In this document: piece after piece, positions 12,501-24,600 of the stretch
Layout: each line of letters begins with the position of its first letter
Numbering within the stretch: position 1 is the stretch's first letter
Assembly: GCA_004794785.1 (NCBI GenBank)
Contig: SJOL01004118.1
Coordinates: 87,052-151,051 of the forward strand
Direction: 5' to 3'
Source: Opisthorchis felineus
Lineage: Eukaryota > Platyhelminthes > Trematoda > Opisthorchiida > Opisthorchiidae
DNA: 64,000 nucleotides
Made by a program: the position numbers and the translations under genes
The notes under the pieces: generated by a model
What the model saw: the letters and a program-made list of their open reading frames with translations, nothing else
What the model was told of the DNA's origin: nothing
Databases searched by the model: none

Positions 12501-13182
12501 TGTTGATGCTGCTACAGTTAACAACGAGAACAATAACAAACCGGATAGCAATTGTATGGACAATGCGCCGGTGGGACTTGCCACGGGAACCGGAGAGTGA
12601 GTGAGTTCTGAAACTCGTTTTTGTGGTATGTAATGACTTGAGGCCGCTTGGCACAATTGCGTGCACTTACTGCCAGAATGGGCAACCTATGATTAGTCAT
12701 TCTTTCTGCGAAATTTTTAGTAGGCAGCACCATTGTTCAATCGGCTACCTCGTGTACTTGGTCCGCGTTGAGAATTTGGAAGGCTTCCGATTTTGACAAT
12801 GTCACTTCCCGAACCACGTAGTCTATGACGAAGTCAATCGCAATTATCAACCAACCATATTTTTGTCATAAATACTGTATCGATTGATGTCACGATCTGG
12901 GCGGTAAACTGTGTGACTGCGTAGAAGCGATCTTAGAGATCTGGCTGTGCTCTACCTGTCCATCGCTAATTGAATCGCTGGTCTCCACTCGCCCATGCTC
13001 ACGCGATGATTTTGTTGAATAACTTCATCCGTATTCACTGTTTTTGTTGTCCGTATATGTTGTGGCTATTGCTATGCCAATTTCCTTGGCTATCTTTCAG
13101 AACTACTGATGTGACCAACTCTCCAGAATCCGGAAGAAAGAACAAACGCCGGCGTGGTGTTCTGGTCAACGGCAGTAACTAG
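3421..13182 (+). CDS. PPP2R3A: PP2A regulatory subunit B'' (PPP2R3 family), C-terminal half, 7 exons
   Basis: This is a regulatory B subunit of serine/threonine protein phosphatase 2A. It binds the scaffold/catalytic dimer and directs substrate choice in a calcium-sensitive way (known for the family). Exons at 3421-3523, 5514-5832, 6954-7002, 9426-9512, 9632-9926, 12283-12596 and 13101-13182 join with matching phases (0, 1, 2, 2, 0, 2). The joined protein follows the PR72/PR130 order: [38 protein letters not shown] with a first EF-hand, [45 protein letters not shown] with the second EF-hand, HEQRDPFA and [16 protein letters not shown]. The N-terminal region is not in the recognisable exons; the first exon opens inside a codon, so at least one upstream exon is missing. 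The match is to the A/B paralogue type rather than the shorter C type. The symbol is used for the family; one-to-one orthology with human PPP2R3A is not shown. Confidence 0.93.
3524..5513 (+). other. PPP2R3 intron
   Basis: Contains the SINE at 4788-4943 and a 19-nt near-perfect palindrome at 3999-4017 (tcagtggttcaaccactga). No other feature is supported. Confidence 0.7.
4788..4943 (-). mobile_element. tRNA-derived SINE
   Basis: On the minus strand a tRNA-like head carries A box TGGCTCAGCGGTTA and B box GGTTCGAATCC, followed by the family body (AACCTGGCAGTATCTCAGC, then TGCTTCCTTCGGGTGGC, then CACCGAAAGGGTG). It lies in an intron of the PPP2R3 gene. The 3' simple tail is not recognisable. Confidence 0.85.
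5514..5832 (+). CDS. PPP2R3A: PPP2R3 exon b, first EF-hand
   Basis: The acceptor is cacccccctt|cag at 5513; the donor is ACTATG|gtaagt at 5832. The exon encodes 106 residues, beginning [20 protein letters not shown]. It contains the diagnostic [16 protein letters not shown] and [16 protein letters not shown] motifs and an EF-hand loop, [12 protein letters not shown], with acidic residues at loop positions 1, 3, 5 and 12. It ends with one base of an Ala codon completed in the next exon. Confidence 0.95.
5918..5957 (+). repeat. Poly-T/GT-rich tract
   Basis: A ttttttt-rich run preceded by gggggg, in the PPP2R3 intron between exons b and c. It looks like a poly-A tail of a minus-strand insertion or simple low-complexity sequence; no element could be attached to it. 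Confidence 0.6.
6954..7002 (+). CDS. PPP2R3A: PPP2R3 exon c ([16 protein letters not shown])
   Basis: This 49-nt exon has acceptor ttccttta|tag at 6953 and donor ACACG|gtacgt at 7002. It continues the reading frame from the previous exon (G+CC gives Ala) and encodes [15 protein letters not shown] plus two bases of Arg. The RMI.RIFSGAVTR block is a strongly conserved B'' signature. Confidence 0.92.
7003..9425 (+). other. PPP2R3 intron
   Basis: Contains the SINE at 8948-9130. The rest shows only short unsupported frames on both strands. Confidence 0.7.
8948..9130 (-). mobile_element. tRNA-derived SINE, near full length
   Basis: A complete minus-strand copy: degraded A box, B box GGTTCGAATCC, body with CTGTCTAGGCTTGGGCAACC and TGGCAGTATCACAGCC, GTGCTTCCTTCGGGCGG, CACCGAAAGGGTGTTACAGC, and an ATTATTAT simple-repeat tail at 8948. 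It is one of the best copies for building a consensus. Confidence 0.9.
9426..9512 (+). CDS. PPP2R3A: PPP2R3 exon d ([15 protein letters not shown])
   Basis: The acceptor is cttgttttt|ag at 9425 and the donor is CGGAG|gttcgt at 9512. The exon encodes [20 protein letters not shown] followed by EEDKRHPR, matching the conserved M.YADFVWFLISEEDKR core. It starts with the third base of an Arg codon and ends with two bases of the Ser codon opening the SIEYWFRC motif. Confidence 0.95.
9632..9926 (+). CDS. PPP2R3A: PPP2R3 exon e, canonical EF-hand
   Basis: The acceptor is caacattttag at 9631; the donor is TTAAGA|gtaagc at 9926. The exon encodes [20 protein letters not shown], whose canonical EF-hand loop [12 protein letters not shown] is expected to bind calcium. 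[40 protein letters not shown] and [11 protein letters not shown] follow. It contains 98 complete codons and ends in phase 0. Confidence 0.96.
9927..12282 (+). other. PPP2R3 intron with a SINE and an unidentified repeat-like block
   Basis: The SINE occupies 10015-10211. Between about 11465 and 12202 long frames are open on both strands (158 codons + at 11511-11987; 112 codons - at 11465-11803), with no recognisable domain. This bidirectional openness suggests an old mobile-element remnant rather than a gene. Confidence 0.5.
10015..10211 (+). mobile_element. tRNA-derived SINE
   Basis: A plus-strand copy: tcgagatggctcagtggtta (A box), a degenerate B box, then tctaggcttgggcaacctgg, cgtgcttccttcggatg, gcgccgaaagagtgttgcag and an attattattc tail. 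It sits in the PPP2R3 intron between the exons at 9632 and 12283. The open frames across it are by-products of the SINE. Confidence 0.9.
12283..12596 (+). CDS. PPP2R3A: PPP2R3 exon f, C-terminal helix and acidic tail
   Basis: The acceptor is ttgtcttggt|ag at 12282. The exon begins [20 protein letters not shown], the conserved SDWDRFA.EEYE.LV end of B'' proteins. A strongly acidic run rich in Glu and Asp ([20 protein letters not shown]) and a Ser/Asn-rich tail follow. The frame meets TGA at 12598-12600, immediately downstream of a good donor (GGAGA|gtgagt at 12596). The protein either ends here or splices to the last exon at 13101. Confidence 0.88.
13101..13182 (+). CDS. PPP2R3A: PPP2R3 alternative/last exon with basic tail
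   Basis: The acceptor is ggctatctttcag at 13100. Joining to the donor at 12596 gives GA+A (Glu), then [20 protein letters not shown] and LVNGSN, with TAG at 13180-13182. The KNKRRR cluster resembles a monopartite nuclear localisation signal. Phase compatibility and the clean acceptor support the exon, but no family conservation can be claimed for this tail. Confidence 0.68.
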
Positions 13183-16100
13183 GCGGAAAAGTCCCATGTT
13201 ATCCCATTCAGTGAAGCTGCTGGGCCAAACAACCATCTGCACACATTCACATACTACCGGTGTTCACATGATCAGGCTGAAGAATTACCATCGACGCGTG
13301 AATTGTTAAGAAAGATCCGTCTGCAAGGTCTTCCATCTCCATACCTTCCGACGCACGGCTTCACCGTATTCTTCCTCTACACAACACCACACATTTATTT
13401 ATTGCTTTGGATTTTGTCCCAAAATGTACAGTGATCAAGTGTTTTTTCCCCTTTTCATTCATTCTACTGGCGGTCAGAAGTTGCCTCAGTCATCCCAACT
13501 AGGCTTGTGGCTATCCCCTCAGAATACCAAACTTCCATTTTTCCCCTGCTGCGACCATGAATGGCTTTTTTTTCTTGGCTGCAATATTCTTTCTGTGATA
13601 TTCCTCCTCAAACACGAACCAGCAATATAGGTTCATTTCATAGCTCCCATGCACGTACATATGGTCAGCGGGTCTTCCATAACAACAGTCCTCTCAGCTC
13701 GTACTGTTTCAGCTTCTTGCGACGCATTTTCCTGTGATTTATGTACCAGCCTTCCGTACAAGTTTAGACAAGTCCCTCGAAAGTATCCCGATTGGACAAC
13801 GGCCGTCCACTTCCCATGTACAGTTCTCAAGAGCGTTTTATGTGGTGCAGTTGACCCGCATCCGATGGGGGTTTTCCATGACAGACAACCATCTTGGTCT
13901 CCTCTTTAATTTCCACCGGTAAGGAGGTCGCCTGTATGCATATTCATGCCTCACCTCGGTGCCGTGATGTCTTCGCAGTCTTCATCCGCTTCAGCCCCCT
14001 TTACACCCTTCACACAGTCTCTTGTGCTGTCCGGACGCTTCGTTGTTGTTAGTGCACTACAAAACCAAGACGTAGCTGATTACGCGGAGACTTTCTGTTC
14101 GTAATGTGTGGCTCCGAGTCATTCGCCCAATGGAGTCTTTATTTTCACGTAGACAAGTCTTGTGTGTACGGCCCGTGTAAACACGTGTTTGTGTGTCCTT
14201 TCGTCATATCAACCGGGTGGGCAATATTCTTGCCCCCTTAAAAACATGTATGTATTACCACTATGTTGATCCAAGAAGCATTCGAACGGAGATATATCTC
14301 ATTCTGGTCGTTTTGTTGCAACCAAGTTAGCGGCTGAGGATCCCGATTGAAAGGCCTAGTGATCGTAAGCACGTGATTCAATAAGCATCTCCTTTCATAT
14401 CATGTAACTCTGGAGAACCCGAAATTTCTGTCTCAATTGGTGAAAACCTTGTTTTTTACGGAGCACTTATCCCCATTGTGAAATGTCTTTTTTAAAGCAA
14501 TATCTGAGTAAGTCACCTGATTGTAAGCGAGTCATCATCCCGGATCTATGACTTTCCAAGCAAAAGGCCAGGGAACCAGCAGAGCAGAGCGGAAACGTGC
14601 TGCTGGTGCTGGCAGTATTAACATAGCTGGGGAGCGAAATTTCCGAGATTGCTGTTTCACTACGGCTTGAATACGTGACCAGTGTTGCATGGATAGCAGA
14701 CAGCTTGATGTACAAAAATCTTCCAGTTGAATGTGACGTCTTTTCACTTAGCACTTGGACGACTATGTGGTCGATTTTGATCACAGACTGTAACTATGGA
14801 TAAGTGAGACCATACAAGTAAGTCGAAAGATACTCAGTCTTTTCTGGAGTGCTTGCGACATGTGTGCAAATTTTCACTCTTATGCGTTACTGTAAGCGCA
14901 CTGAAACAAGGTATCAGTTCTGACCGCCTTATTTGAAGATTTCGTTTATTCACTGTTGGACAGAGCTGTAGACTTTTTAAAAGTACTTCGACCATAGCTA
15001 GCTACCTTTTAAAACCAATTGCCAAACTAGTTTGGAATTAGTCAAGGCGCTAATTTTTTAAACCAAAAATGCTTCATCTCGAACGTAGTTTATCACACTC
15101 CTTGCAGTGACAGATACTGAGTGGGAAATGGATGAAGTTTAACCTTCCTGCAGCTTTTGCGGTATGTATCTGTCGACACCCGGTAGCTGGGTTCTCGTAG
15201 CACCCTCAGAACACTGGCCAAAAATATAGATGGTAAAACTGCGTTCGATCGGTCGCAGACTTTCTCATTCATTCCACTCGAAAGGGCTTGCATTGTTGTG
15301 TTGTTATGACGTAAACAGACCGGTAGCTATTTTCTTTCGTCAAGCCGAGCCCATACAACAAAGTTATAGACAGGAATGGCAAATCGCCAACAGCTGGAAG
15401 CAGGCTATGGTAACTACTCCCTCTGCGGTTTGCCTGAACGGGAAACGCGGTTATGCTGCATGCGATCTGTGAGGTAAGGTCATGTGATCGTAGTCGGATC
15501 CTCATCATCACAGGCTAATTAAAGTTATCAAAACCGTCAAAACGTTAGAGGCATTGATTTATTTTGAATATCAGTCCCATTGTCAGGAAATCTGCCTCAA
15601 AAGCACAGTTCATTGTTTATGAAATTTGTAACAATTTTATCTGCGAGGGCAACGCATTGTTCTCCAGCGCCCATTTTCTACTCCGTGCTTTTTCGATACG
15701 TCACTCGAAAAAATGATGGTAATAAAAAAGTGAGTGCAGGATTGTGACTGCACACGTAGGCGTTTACGGAAAAAAGCTTTGCATCAAGCTAATTGTCAAA
15801 CGCACATGCAGTCCATAAGACCTACCGTGAACGCAACTCATTCACATAGGAACGCATTCTGCTTCAGGCCCGTTCCTGAATTTCATGGTCACGGATTGGA
15901 GCATGCACTGAGAGCCTGGAGGTATTATAGAAACCTAGCTACCAGCTGAGGGTTCATAGCAGTTGATTTCCTCTTTTAACCACTGAGTCTCGCCCGCCGC
16001 AGTAGTTCTGGTCATCCAAAGTCAAGAATTCGACACGAAACAAATTACTTTGGGTCACCGTTCAGGGATAGAACCTAAATAATCGCGTCTGGACAAGTGA

Positions 16101-18429
16101 ACGCACCCAGGCTTGAGCGATGCGATTAGCTTATCCAACGTCTCGAACGCCTGGACCTTGTCCATTGAGGTTGTGCCGCGTCGTTCAGACGTGATAATTC
16201 AGGGGTTTCCAGCTTGCGGTAATAGGATAGCAGCAACACGCTCGTCGCACATTTCAGATGTCTAGGGTTCGAATTCCGGTGTGACCAAAGGTGTGCGCCA
16301 CTGGTGAGCTCCAATAAGAGGACAAATCTAGTCACCCCCTCTGGTGTGGAATAAGCAGAATAATTACAGAAGAAGAGTTGTTTGAACGAAAGTGACTGTT
16401 CTGAATGTAACCATCTATAACTGTCCTATTTTCACTTACTTTAAAGACAGCCTGATTGGTAATCGGTCTGAGGGTGGCGTCCATGCTGGATCGTTGTCAA
16501 GCATGATTTGTCTGCAATAAACTTCCATGGAAGAATTAAGCCTGCGTGGTGTCATGATGATTGCAGGTGGGTAGGACAATCAATTTACGTTTGCCAGTGC
16601 AATTCACGGGGGTGTGAACTGAGACGAGTTTGATCTGTAATGCTGCGTTTAGGAAATAGCAGGTGTAAAGTCCTGTAGATTTATTAGTTTTTGACGATGC
16701 TGCAACCCTTTTGTTAATAACTTGTTCCTCATGACATGGGCGCCTGGGGACCTGAGCTATTCAAATGATTACCAGCCACACATTTGGGATTCTCCGCCTG
16801 ACTGGAATCACACAATATTTTCAAGTATTTATACCGTTGATCAGACTAACCATTGTTGGTTCGTCGTACATACGTATTACACAAAGGCAAGGGGCTTGCC
16901 CCTTTGTACAGAAAGTTCAACTGTCAAACCCATTGCGTAGCATCAGGAATGTGCATCGGAAGTAATCAGTATAACTGGACTTGGCTCCTGAAACTTTGGC
17001 CAAACGGAAACCAGTTTTCAAGTCGAACAGTGTTCGTATTTCCTGATTTCTGAGGTAGTCCCTGCTTGGGAGTAGAATAGCTAAAATTGCCAAAATTTTC
17101 CGATCCCTTTAGGTGTCAATTTCACGGGAACAGCACAAAAAGGTCTCCTCCCCGGAGGGGCCATTGTGCGTGGAACTCGGCATTCTTGGACAAACTCGAC
17201 AAACTGCTCATTGGCAGATTATGAACAGTTATTATGTGTTAAGGCTAGTCCTCAGTTGTTTGGCCCATCAGAAAAAAATCGGTTCGAAGTGGCGCCCAGA
17301 ATTTCAATGGTCGAATGCCCTAACAGGCACTACCTGCAAGGAATCAATGAAATAAGCAACTCGAACAGCATCGCCTTATAAGCGGTTATTATGTAATGAT
17401 TTTTCTCTAAACTAGTCCCTACGCACTGACTTCTCCTTTTTAGGCTAACGCACATAGCTTCAGCGTTCCCCTAAAGTTAGCCTTTATCTGCATTACCAAT
17501 TGATAGCAATTACCCCCTTATTATCGCACTTTGCAGCCATAACGGCTTGAGAGCTGATCCCCAAGTGTAGTTGACTACAGCGCTCACCCTTTACAAGGAA
17601 CCTCAAACAAAGTAACACCTCGAAGAAATAGTTTTGAAATTCCAGCTTTCTCTTACACTGTGAACGCAGCACCGAATCTTCATCTACGAAACAGTGAAGG
17701 AAGCATTTTTTTCGGCCTGAATCATCTATGCTGACAGAATCCTCAGCTAAGCAAGCGGAAACAAGTTTCATCTACCGCATACCACTGAACAGGACGACCA
17801 CCATACGAGTGGTTGACCCAATTAGTCTTGCTAAATAATTCCAAGTGCACTGAGTTCTATCAGTCTGAGACAAATCGGGATACGGGAAGTGATAGGTTGT
17901 AGTTGGCAGTAGTTCATGTTGTTTGTTTAAAATTAAGGTTGTCTTGTTAATGCCTTATTTAAGAAGCTGTTTGTCCATTAGCAAAATGCTCCCGTTTGTG
18001 CCTCTCAGTAAAGCAGGATAAATGGAACGATTTTCACGCATGGCACAAGGTTCAAAACAAATAAATGAGACTGGAGTGGAGACTCACGTGCTCAAAGGAG
18101 GACGTTTCATGCAGGGATATGCATTTTCCAAAACTATATAAGAGGGTCCAAGTTGAATTAAAATGTAGTTTTCCGGGGCTATTGAGACTGCACTGGGCCA
18201 CCGAATCCGTCTGTTCGTGAACGTCTTGTATAACGTTATGATGACTAGAAAACGAGGCTCCCGTACCTCTGGTCTCGTTTCAGGACCGAACCTCCAAGCA
18301 ACTAATATCTCGAACAAACCGCGTGGATGCTCCAGAATGGGGTTTATTATAAAAAGTGTACTGTACTAAAAATGCAGTGTGCTGAGCGAACAAAGTTTGG
18401 GAATACCCATGTACGCAGGATCATTGTGA
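13183..18429. other. Intergenic region between two convergent 3' ends
   Basis: About 5.2 kb separates the PPP2R3 stop at 13182 from the MMS19 stop at 18430. It should hold both 3' untranslated regions. Apart from the possible repeat at 16126-16335, no gene, RNA or mobile element is supported. Confidence 0.6.
16126..16335. repeat. Possible second tRNA-like repeat with B-box motif
   Basis: The region contains gtctagggttcgaattccgg, which resembles a pol III B box, followed by tgtgcgccactggtgagctc. No matching A box or second copy was found in the window. The minus-strand open frame across it (EL.SGAHLWSHRNSNPRHLK) looks like repeat translation rather than a gene. Confidence 0.35.
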
Positions 18430-18639
18430 CTAGATATGTGCCAACCACGCGTTGTTGGCTTTTGATGCCTCAGTGCGCACCACACGAACGGGGTCATCAA
18501 GCAGTTGAACCAGGACGGGAAGCACGTGTGTATCACGATGACGACCGACGACTTCTGCCGGAAGCGACACCAAAGAGTAGAGACAGTGAGCGATGGATAA
18601 GCGAGTCAGTGTTGCCATTCTCGACGACTGCCCATCCAC
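18430..18639 (-). CDS. MMS19: MMS19 terminal exon
   Basis: The acceptor is TTTTTCACTGTCACTAG; the exon is phase 0 and ends with TAG at 18432-18430. It encodes [27 protein letters not shown] and [20 protein letters not shown]. This reproduces the vertebrate C-terminus S.SMAVRIAALQCMHAL..LP and LDDKKRLVRKEAVSARGEW, where the last HEAT repeat binds CIA partners. It is the clearest MMS19 match in the window. Confidence 0.92.
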   Translation of the reverse strand: MDGQSSRMATLTRLSIAHCLYSLVSLPAEVVGRHRDTHVLPVLVQLLDDPVRVVRTEASKANNAWLAHI

Positions 18640-21600
18640 CTAGTGACAGTGAAAAACAGGAGTAACCAACTAATCAAAAAGCGAGAAGTTTGGATTAGAC
18701 TAGAGAAGCTAAATCTAGGGCTTTCGTCTGACAACAAGTAAATGGACGCAGACTGTGGGTTGATAATATTGAAATCAATCTCTGATTCTTACGACAAGTT
18801 GCAGGAAGTTCCTTCGAATTTCCTCGGATCTTCCATGTTCGAATCTACAAATCGAAGCATCAACGTGAAATTCCTCAGCTGAGCAACAAGCATCAATGTA
18901 CACGTGCATAAAATTTTTGGCTTTAGTATGTCGGTTTCCATCAATCTTCACCCACGGTCGCCGCACCTTCAAGAAAACCATGCTACCACTCGCAGTTAAG
19001 CGAACAGCTGAGTTATATGAACACATGTTTGAATTATGTCCCTAAGATAAGTTCACCTTGTACCGATATGGACTCTACCACTCATTTGTTCGCGCTGCGG
19101 CGCGGTACGCATTTGAATCGGATGATTACACTCATCTGAAGAAAACATGCAGTGTAATTAAACAACTTCCCCAGATTTGCGTGACATCTAGGTTATACGG
19201 CCAGCAAACATTAGTGACGTTTTCTACCTCAGCAGTGTGTCATACACCGTAGATTGTCACAAGAAAGGAGACAGCGAAAGACTTCATAAAAGGACGAAAT
19301 GATTCTTCGGATATATTTATTTGGATATCGCCGGGACCGATAACATCCCAAAGTGAAACCTACTGCATCGAAGATTTAGTTTCATACACAAGTCAGAAGT
19401 TGGCGTATTAATGATCAAAATATGTTTTTGCCTACGCATCTTCGCAGTCCTCAGAACGTGCTAGATGTTTTCACAGATGAACCCATTCTCAGTAGAACAC
19501 AAACGCGGTAAAGTTTGTTTTGACCTGGAAACGTCTATCACAATAGTATCTTCCACTATATCTGATCTTCGCATCATAGAAGGGCAGATGGCATTCTGAG
19601 ACTGAATGGAATACATCAGTTTTACACCCTAGACTGCTTCGAGCAATGGGTTCCGTTTATTTTTGGCTACTTTGTTCTCGGGCTGCGAAAGCCTCAGATG
19701 TGCTATCAGAATCCCATGGATTTTTCTGGACTCTTGTTTTCGAATTTGTATCGGATCTTGCGATGCCGATCAAAATGGCAGAAACAAAAACTGTTGGCAA
19801 TGTGGAATACTTTTGGAATCATTTCTGCGGGACGATTCTGAGGTCTTGATACCCTGGTTGAGATTAGTGTGTCCTTTTCGGCCTTCAATCATCCGGATCT
19901 CTGGAAGAACTCCGGCAGCTGAGAAGGAAAGTTTGATCGTAAATACGGACAACCCCAACCCATAGCTAACAAAGAATGACTACATCACTATACAAGAATC
20001 CAAGGGAGCCGGTTTCGTATGATAAGTTTGGATAAGATCTTCTGCCATTCCAACGATGGGTTCGAACAGAGAGGGCTGAAATGACCACAGTTACAGTGTG
20101 TACATACTGAAGATCAGGCTCCGATAAGATTCCCTAGGATCCGGATGTTGTAGCCCTGTCCAAAAAACTGGAGTGTCCTTGGAATTACATTCTGCGTTTC
20201 GGACAACCAAGTCAGTTACACTGCACCTGGTGTTAACACTTAATACCGCACGATTGAAAAAAATTCGCAGTATTGCGCGACAGATCATTTTTCAGTGACT
20301 GAGGTCCACCAGAACATTCGACATCTATCCTAAGGGAGTTACCCGGTGTTCAGGTAATCTGATAAGCACCCGACTCCACACTAAATACCGGACCGAATCG
20401 AAAACCAATCATTTTAGCTAAGTCCCCAACTATACCGTGTATCATATTGAACATCTTTGATCGAGAGGCTGGTTCCCGACTCAATCCCAATTAGATTTCC
20501 AGGTTAACATAATGGTCACGTGATGCACCCGGGGATTGTCAGATGTAACAACAGCGACACCGGATCACCTGAAACACGTGGTCCAATAGTTAGTTTGTCG
20601 GTAGTCGGAACCAGCAAAAAGGAATGTAATTCAGAGGTCGATGTCAATTCGAACCTGTTCGCACGGAACAGTGAAACTGAAATACAAGAGCAGCACAACA
20701 CGAGATAAACTCGTGTTTGAGTAGTCTTGCGGCTGATGCATGAGTGTGATTTTAACGCTACTCGCTTCTCGAACCGTTTGGAGCCTATACAAAAAATGTG
20801 AACTTGGAGACTAGGATTCCGTCAAAGTCACCCAGGTAGGTTCGCACTTATACAACCTGTATTGCCCAAATGATTCAACAGACGGTGTCCGTGTTAGCTT
20901 TGATAATATTCTAATACCGTCCATGGGATCGAATTTAGTTTGTAAAACTCTAAAGCATCCGATTATACTCGGTAGGAGCCATGTGTTGATTCTTTTCTTC
21001 TATTCTTGCTGTGTACAACGTCATTCCCCGTTTTGTGCCTATATCGCCTTTCCTGTTTTGAAGTGAACGTAAACCGCTCCTTGACTTTGTCATCGTACGT
21101 CTTGTTTAAACGAACACGTGGGTTTCGCTATCTTGTGATCACCTTGCCCTGAGTCAGTGTGAACTTTGGGATACCGTTGGTAATTAGCAGTTCCTAAACC
21201 GGTGTATAGAAGCCAGCGTAGTCCCACGATTTGAGGTTTGTACAGTTTTATTATTTTATTATTGTATTCATAGAACCGCATTTGTTGATTTGAACGATTT
21301 GAATTTTGGGGTTTTGCGCGTAACTCAACGTGGTCCAACTGATTACTGGGAGCAATCAATACCACGGTAGATATCCATAATCTTTATTCCATTATATAGT
21401 AGTAATCATTCAGCTGTAACACCATTTCGGTGTCTAGCTGCCATGCCGCCGAAGGAAGCAGGAGTGCCGTGATACGCCCAGGATACCCAAGCCTTGACGG
21501 GAGCAGTAAAGATGCCAGGATTGGATTCAAACCACGGACTTTCCGGGCAGTAGGTTCACGCATTAGCCACTGAACCATCTCGAGCTCAATCTGTATGCCA

Positions 21601-24600
21601 AGAATGGGAGTTTGAGGCATCACAACTTGATTTGCGGTGACCCTACGTGTACCATGCGGCCTAGATGTAGATTCCTTCAGTCTACGATTGGTTGTTAGAC
21701 TATTGCTGATTAGTTTACGTGATAGGCTGAGGGTTTGCGATAGGCCGATGATGTGGTCATTTGGAACCGCTACCGTCGATTGTGAGAGTGCTACTGAAGA
21801 CACATTACGAACTGAACAACGATGCAACATACGGTGATAGTCTAGGGTCGGAAGATTGCCCACAAAAAAGATGTACTTACCGCGCAGTACCCACTTTCCA
21901 TTTTATCAGATGTTCGTCCTGCCGCAGATTCTAAAAGGCGTGGTAAACAGGCAAACACGTCATCCATATCGCCTGCGGAAAAACGTGATGTCAATTGTTT
22001 CGAATCGTTTTTTACGCAATCCACGATGGAGCAGAACAATCGGAGGCCAGCAGTTTGTGTATGTAGTGAGCGTGAGCTTGTAATGGCCAGCAATACGTAG
22101 TGGGTGAGCTGAATGCGAAAATAATAAGACCAGTTTAAGTTCACACGTAACAAGTTCACAAGTAACAGAACAAGTCCCATTGCCAGCCACTGTCGAATTT
22201 TAGTTTTCAACCGCAGACAAGAAATTACCACAGAGCTGTCCTGACTGGATCGCGACTGTTTAACACATGAAGGATTGGAACAATAGATAGGACTTCGATT
22301 ATCAATGATAAAGTTGCATCGGATTCGGAACCCCTAACGGGAAGGCATAGCAATGGGTATTAGGAAGTCAGAGGACTAAATCCCCTACAAAAGAATCATT
22401 GGCACTAGTAATTCTCGGAACACATTTTACAGAGCTATGAGCCAACTGCTGACCATTTGAATAGGAACCATGTGGTTGAAAAATGACACAAATCACGAGA
22501 CGTGAAAAAGTGGAATCTGCCTAATCGGTCGAACAACATATGTCGCTGCTTAAGGGGAACGCTATTTTGTTGTTGTCTTTTGGAGGGTCTTTCTTGAAAG
22601 GATTACTGTGCATTGTATCACTAGCTGACTACGGTGAGGCGAACGCAAAGGAGCTGTATTCACGGAAAAGTGACCTACACGATTCACTAAAAACATGCAC
22701 AAAGGCCGTTCATGACTAATATTCACGCAAGTATGACCTTGTCCTCCTCTCTCGCACACACACACACACCTCTTTCAAATGTAGTTCCAATAGGTCCGTA
22801 GGCAACGGCAAACATAGGCGGAGGAATGCGGTGAGATAGGCGTCTGGAATGAAGGGAGGCAACAATGAAAGATATGTGAGAAACCTGAATAAACAGGCAA
22901 GTACATATTAACTGACTGCTTCTGAATATTTCTGGATGTGCTTGTCACATTGAACCACAACAAACGATTCATAGCTATGCTAGCCAACGCCAAATGCGAC
23001 TTCCGGATGTATAACCAGTGAACTCCGGAGACTGTGGCCGGAACGCAAACAGAAGGAGAAATTTCTAACGTCAGTAACATAAAATCGGTGGAGGAATAGA
23101 CGTCAGTTGCAGGGTGTGCATTCACTCACGTGCGAAAATAGCGGCACGGGAATTACGGGTGACACCTGCCAATACAACATGGGCAAGCAAAAGAGAAAAA
23201 ACCGGGGGAACACGAGCAGAAGCATGTTCCACTTCCCTTACATTTTACCACTTGTATCTCCCGGCCGAATAAGGACGGCCTAAGTCCACAGAAGATCTAC
23301 ATAACTTGAACTGATAGCAAAATGTCCCACCATGCCATAAAGCACCATATTTCAAGTACTACGGAAAATTCTCAGACCCTTCGCTTAGCTAAAGAGTTTT
23401 CTGCGTAATTCATCGGTAGTCTGGCTGTTGATGGAATTAGAACGGAACTGTAACTTGTTGGAACTATGACCAACCATTTTTCTAGCATCTAGCAGACGAA
23501 TTTGGTGGGTCATCGAGATGGGTACGGACTGCAGTCCAGCTGTTGCTTGTGAATTTGCATCCTCATTGCCTGAACACCAAAGCACAGTACCCAGTTGCGC
23601 CCACGTAATGAAAAAAAACGCACACGGGACCCACTGTGTTAACACTGAAAAGTTAAGGTATGTTATTTTCGTAAAGGAAACTACTCACAAGGTTGCTGGA
23701 AACTCTTCGATAGCCCACAACCGGTTTCGCTCTTCTTGGGGGTCATCAGGTAGTTGCAGTCCCCGAGATTCCGGCAATCTTATATTCTACTTGAGTGTCA
23801 AATTCACACACACACACACACAGAGGCTTAGCTAATTGTGGCTTCCACCGTTTTGGTGCTCCATAGCTTTTCGAGCATGCCAGCCGCAAGCAGGAGTCAT
23901 CATCAACATCGACAACATGATGTTTCACTGCCGTACAGCCATGATTTATTTGAAAGCCTTATTGTGAAGAAAAGAATAAAGGTGGACGAGGAAGGGACTT
24001 AGTGCTATCTTACTACAATCATGCCGAGGTGCCTACATCTCCCCACACTCATTCAGGCAATCTGAATAGAACCTGACAACACGACCGCCACTGACATCGG
24101 TTGGCAGCCACATCTTGCAGCGTCTCCAACCGGGCGCAGTGGGAATCACGCGGTCCCCAACCTGGAAGGCGAGTAGCACCGACGGCACCCAAACGTTTCG
24201 TAATCTCCTTCATGCCCCTCTGCCAGGTCAAGGGTTGGCCACCTCTCTGCTTCCGCCACTCTGAATTGGGTATGGAAAACAGCACTCTCTTCGGCAAACG
24301 ATGATTAGGCATACGCAACACGTTTCCCAACCAACGCAGCTTCTGGTGCTGGACACATTCTTCAATGGAAGTACCCGTTGCACAACCAAAAACTCGCTTT
24401 CTAACTGCCTCGTTACGGATTCGCCGACACCAACCCGCACGAGTTGTGGTTCTGAGACAACGATTGTCAAACACCTGAAGACGTCTCAGTTCAGCTGCTC
24501 GAACAGGCCAGGTCTCACAGCCATACAACAAGACAGCCCGCACTGTAGCTTGATACACACGTCCCTTCAGGTTTAGGGATACACCACTTTGACGCCATAG

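Noticed and set aside
21384..21863. 159-codon minus-strand frame
   Set aside because: It mostly translates the SINE at 21396-21585 and runs past a non-coding flank into the MMS19 intron.
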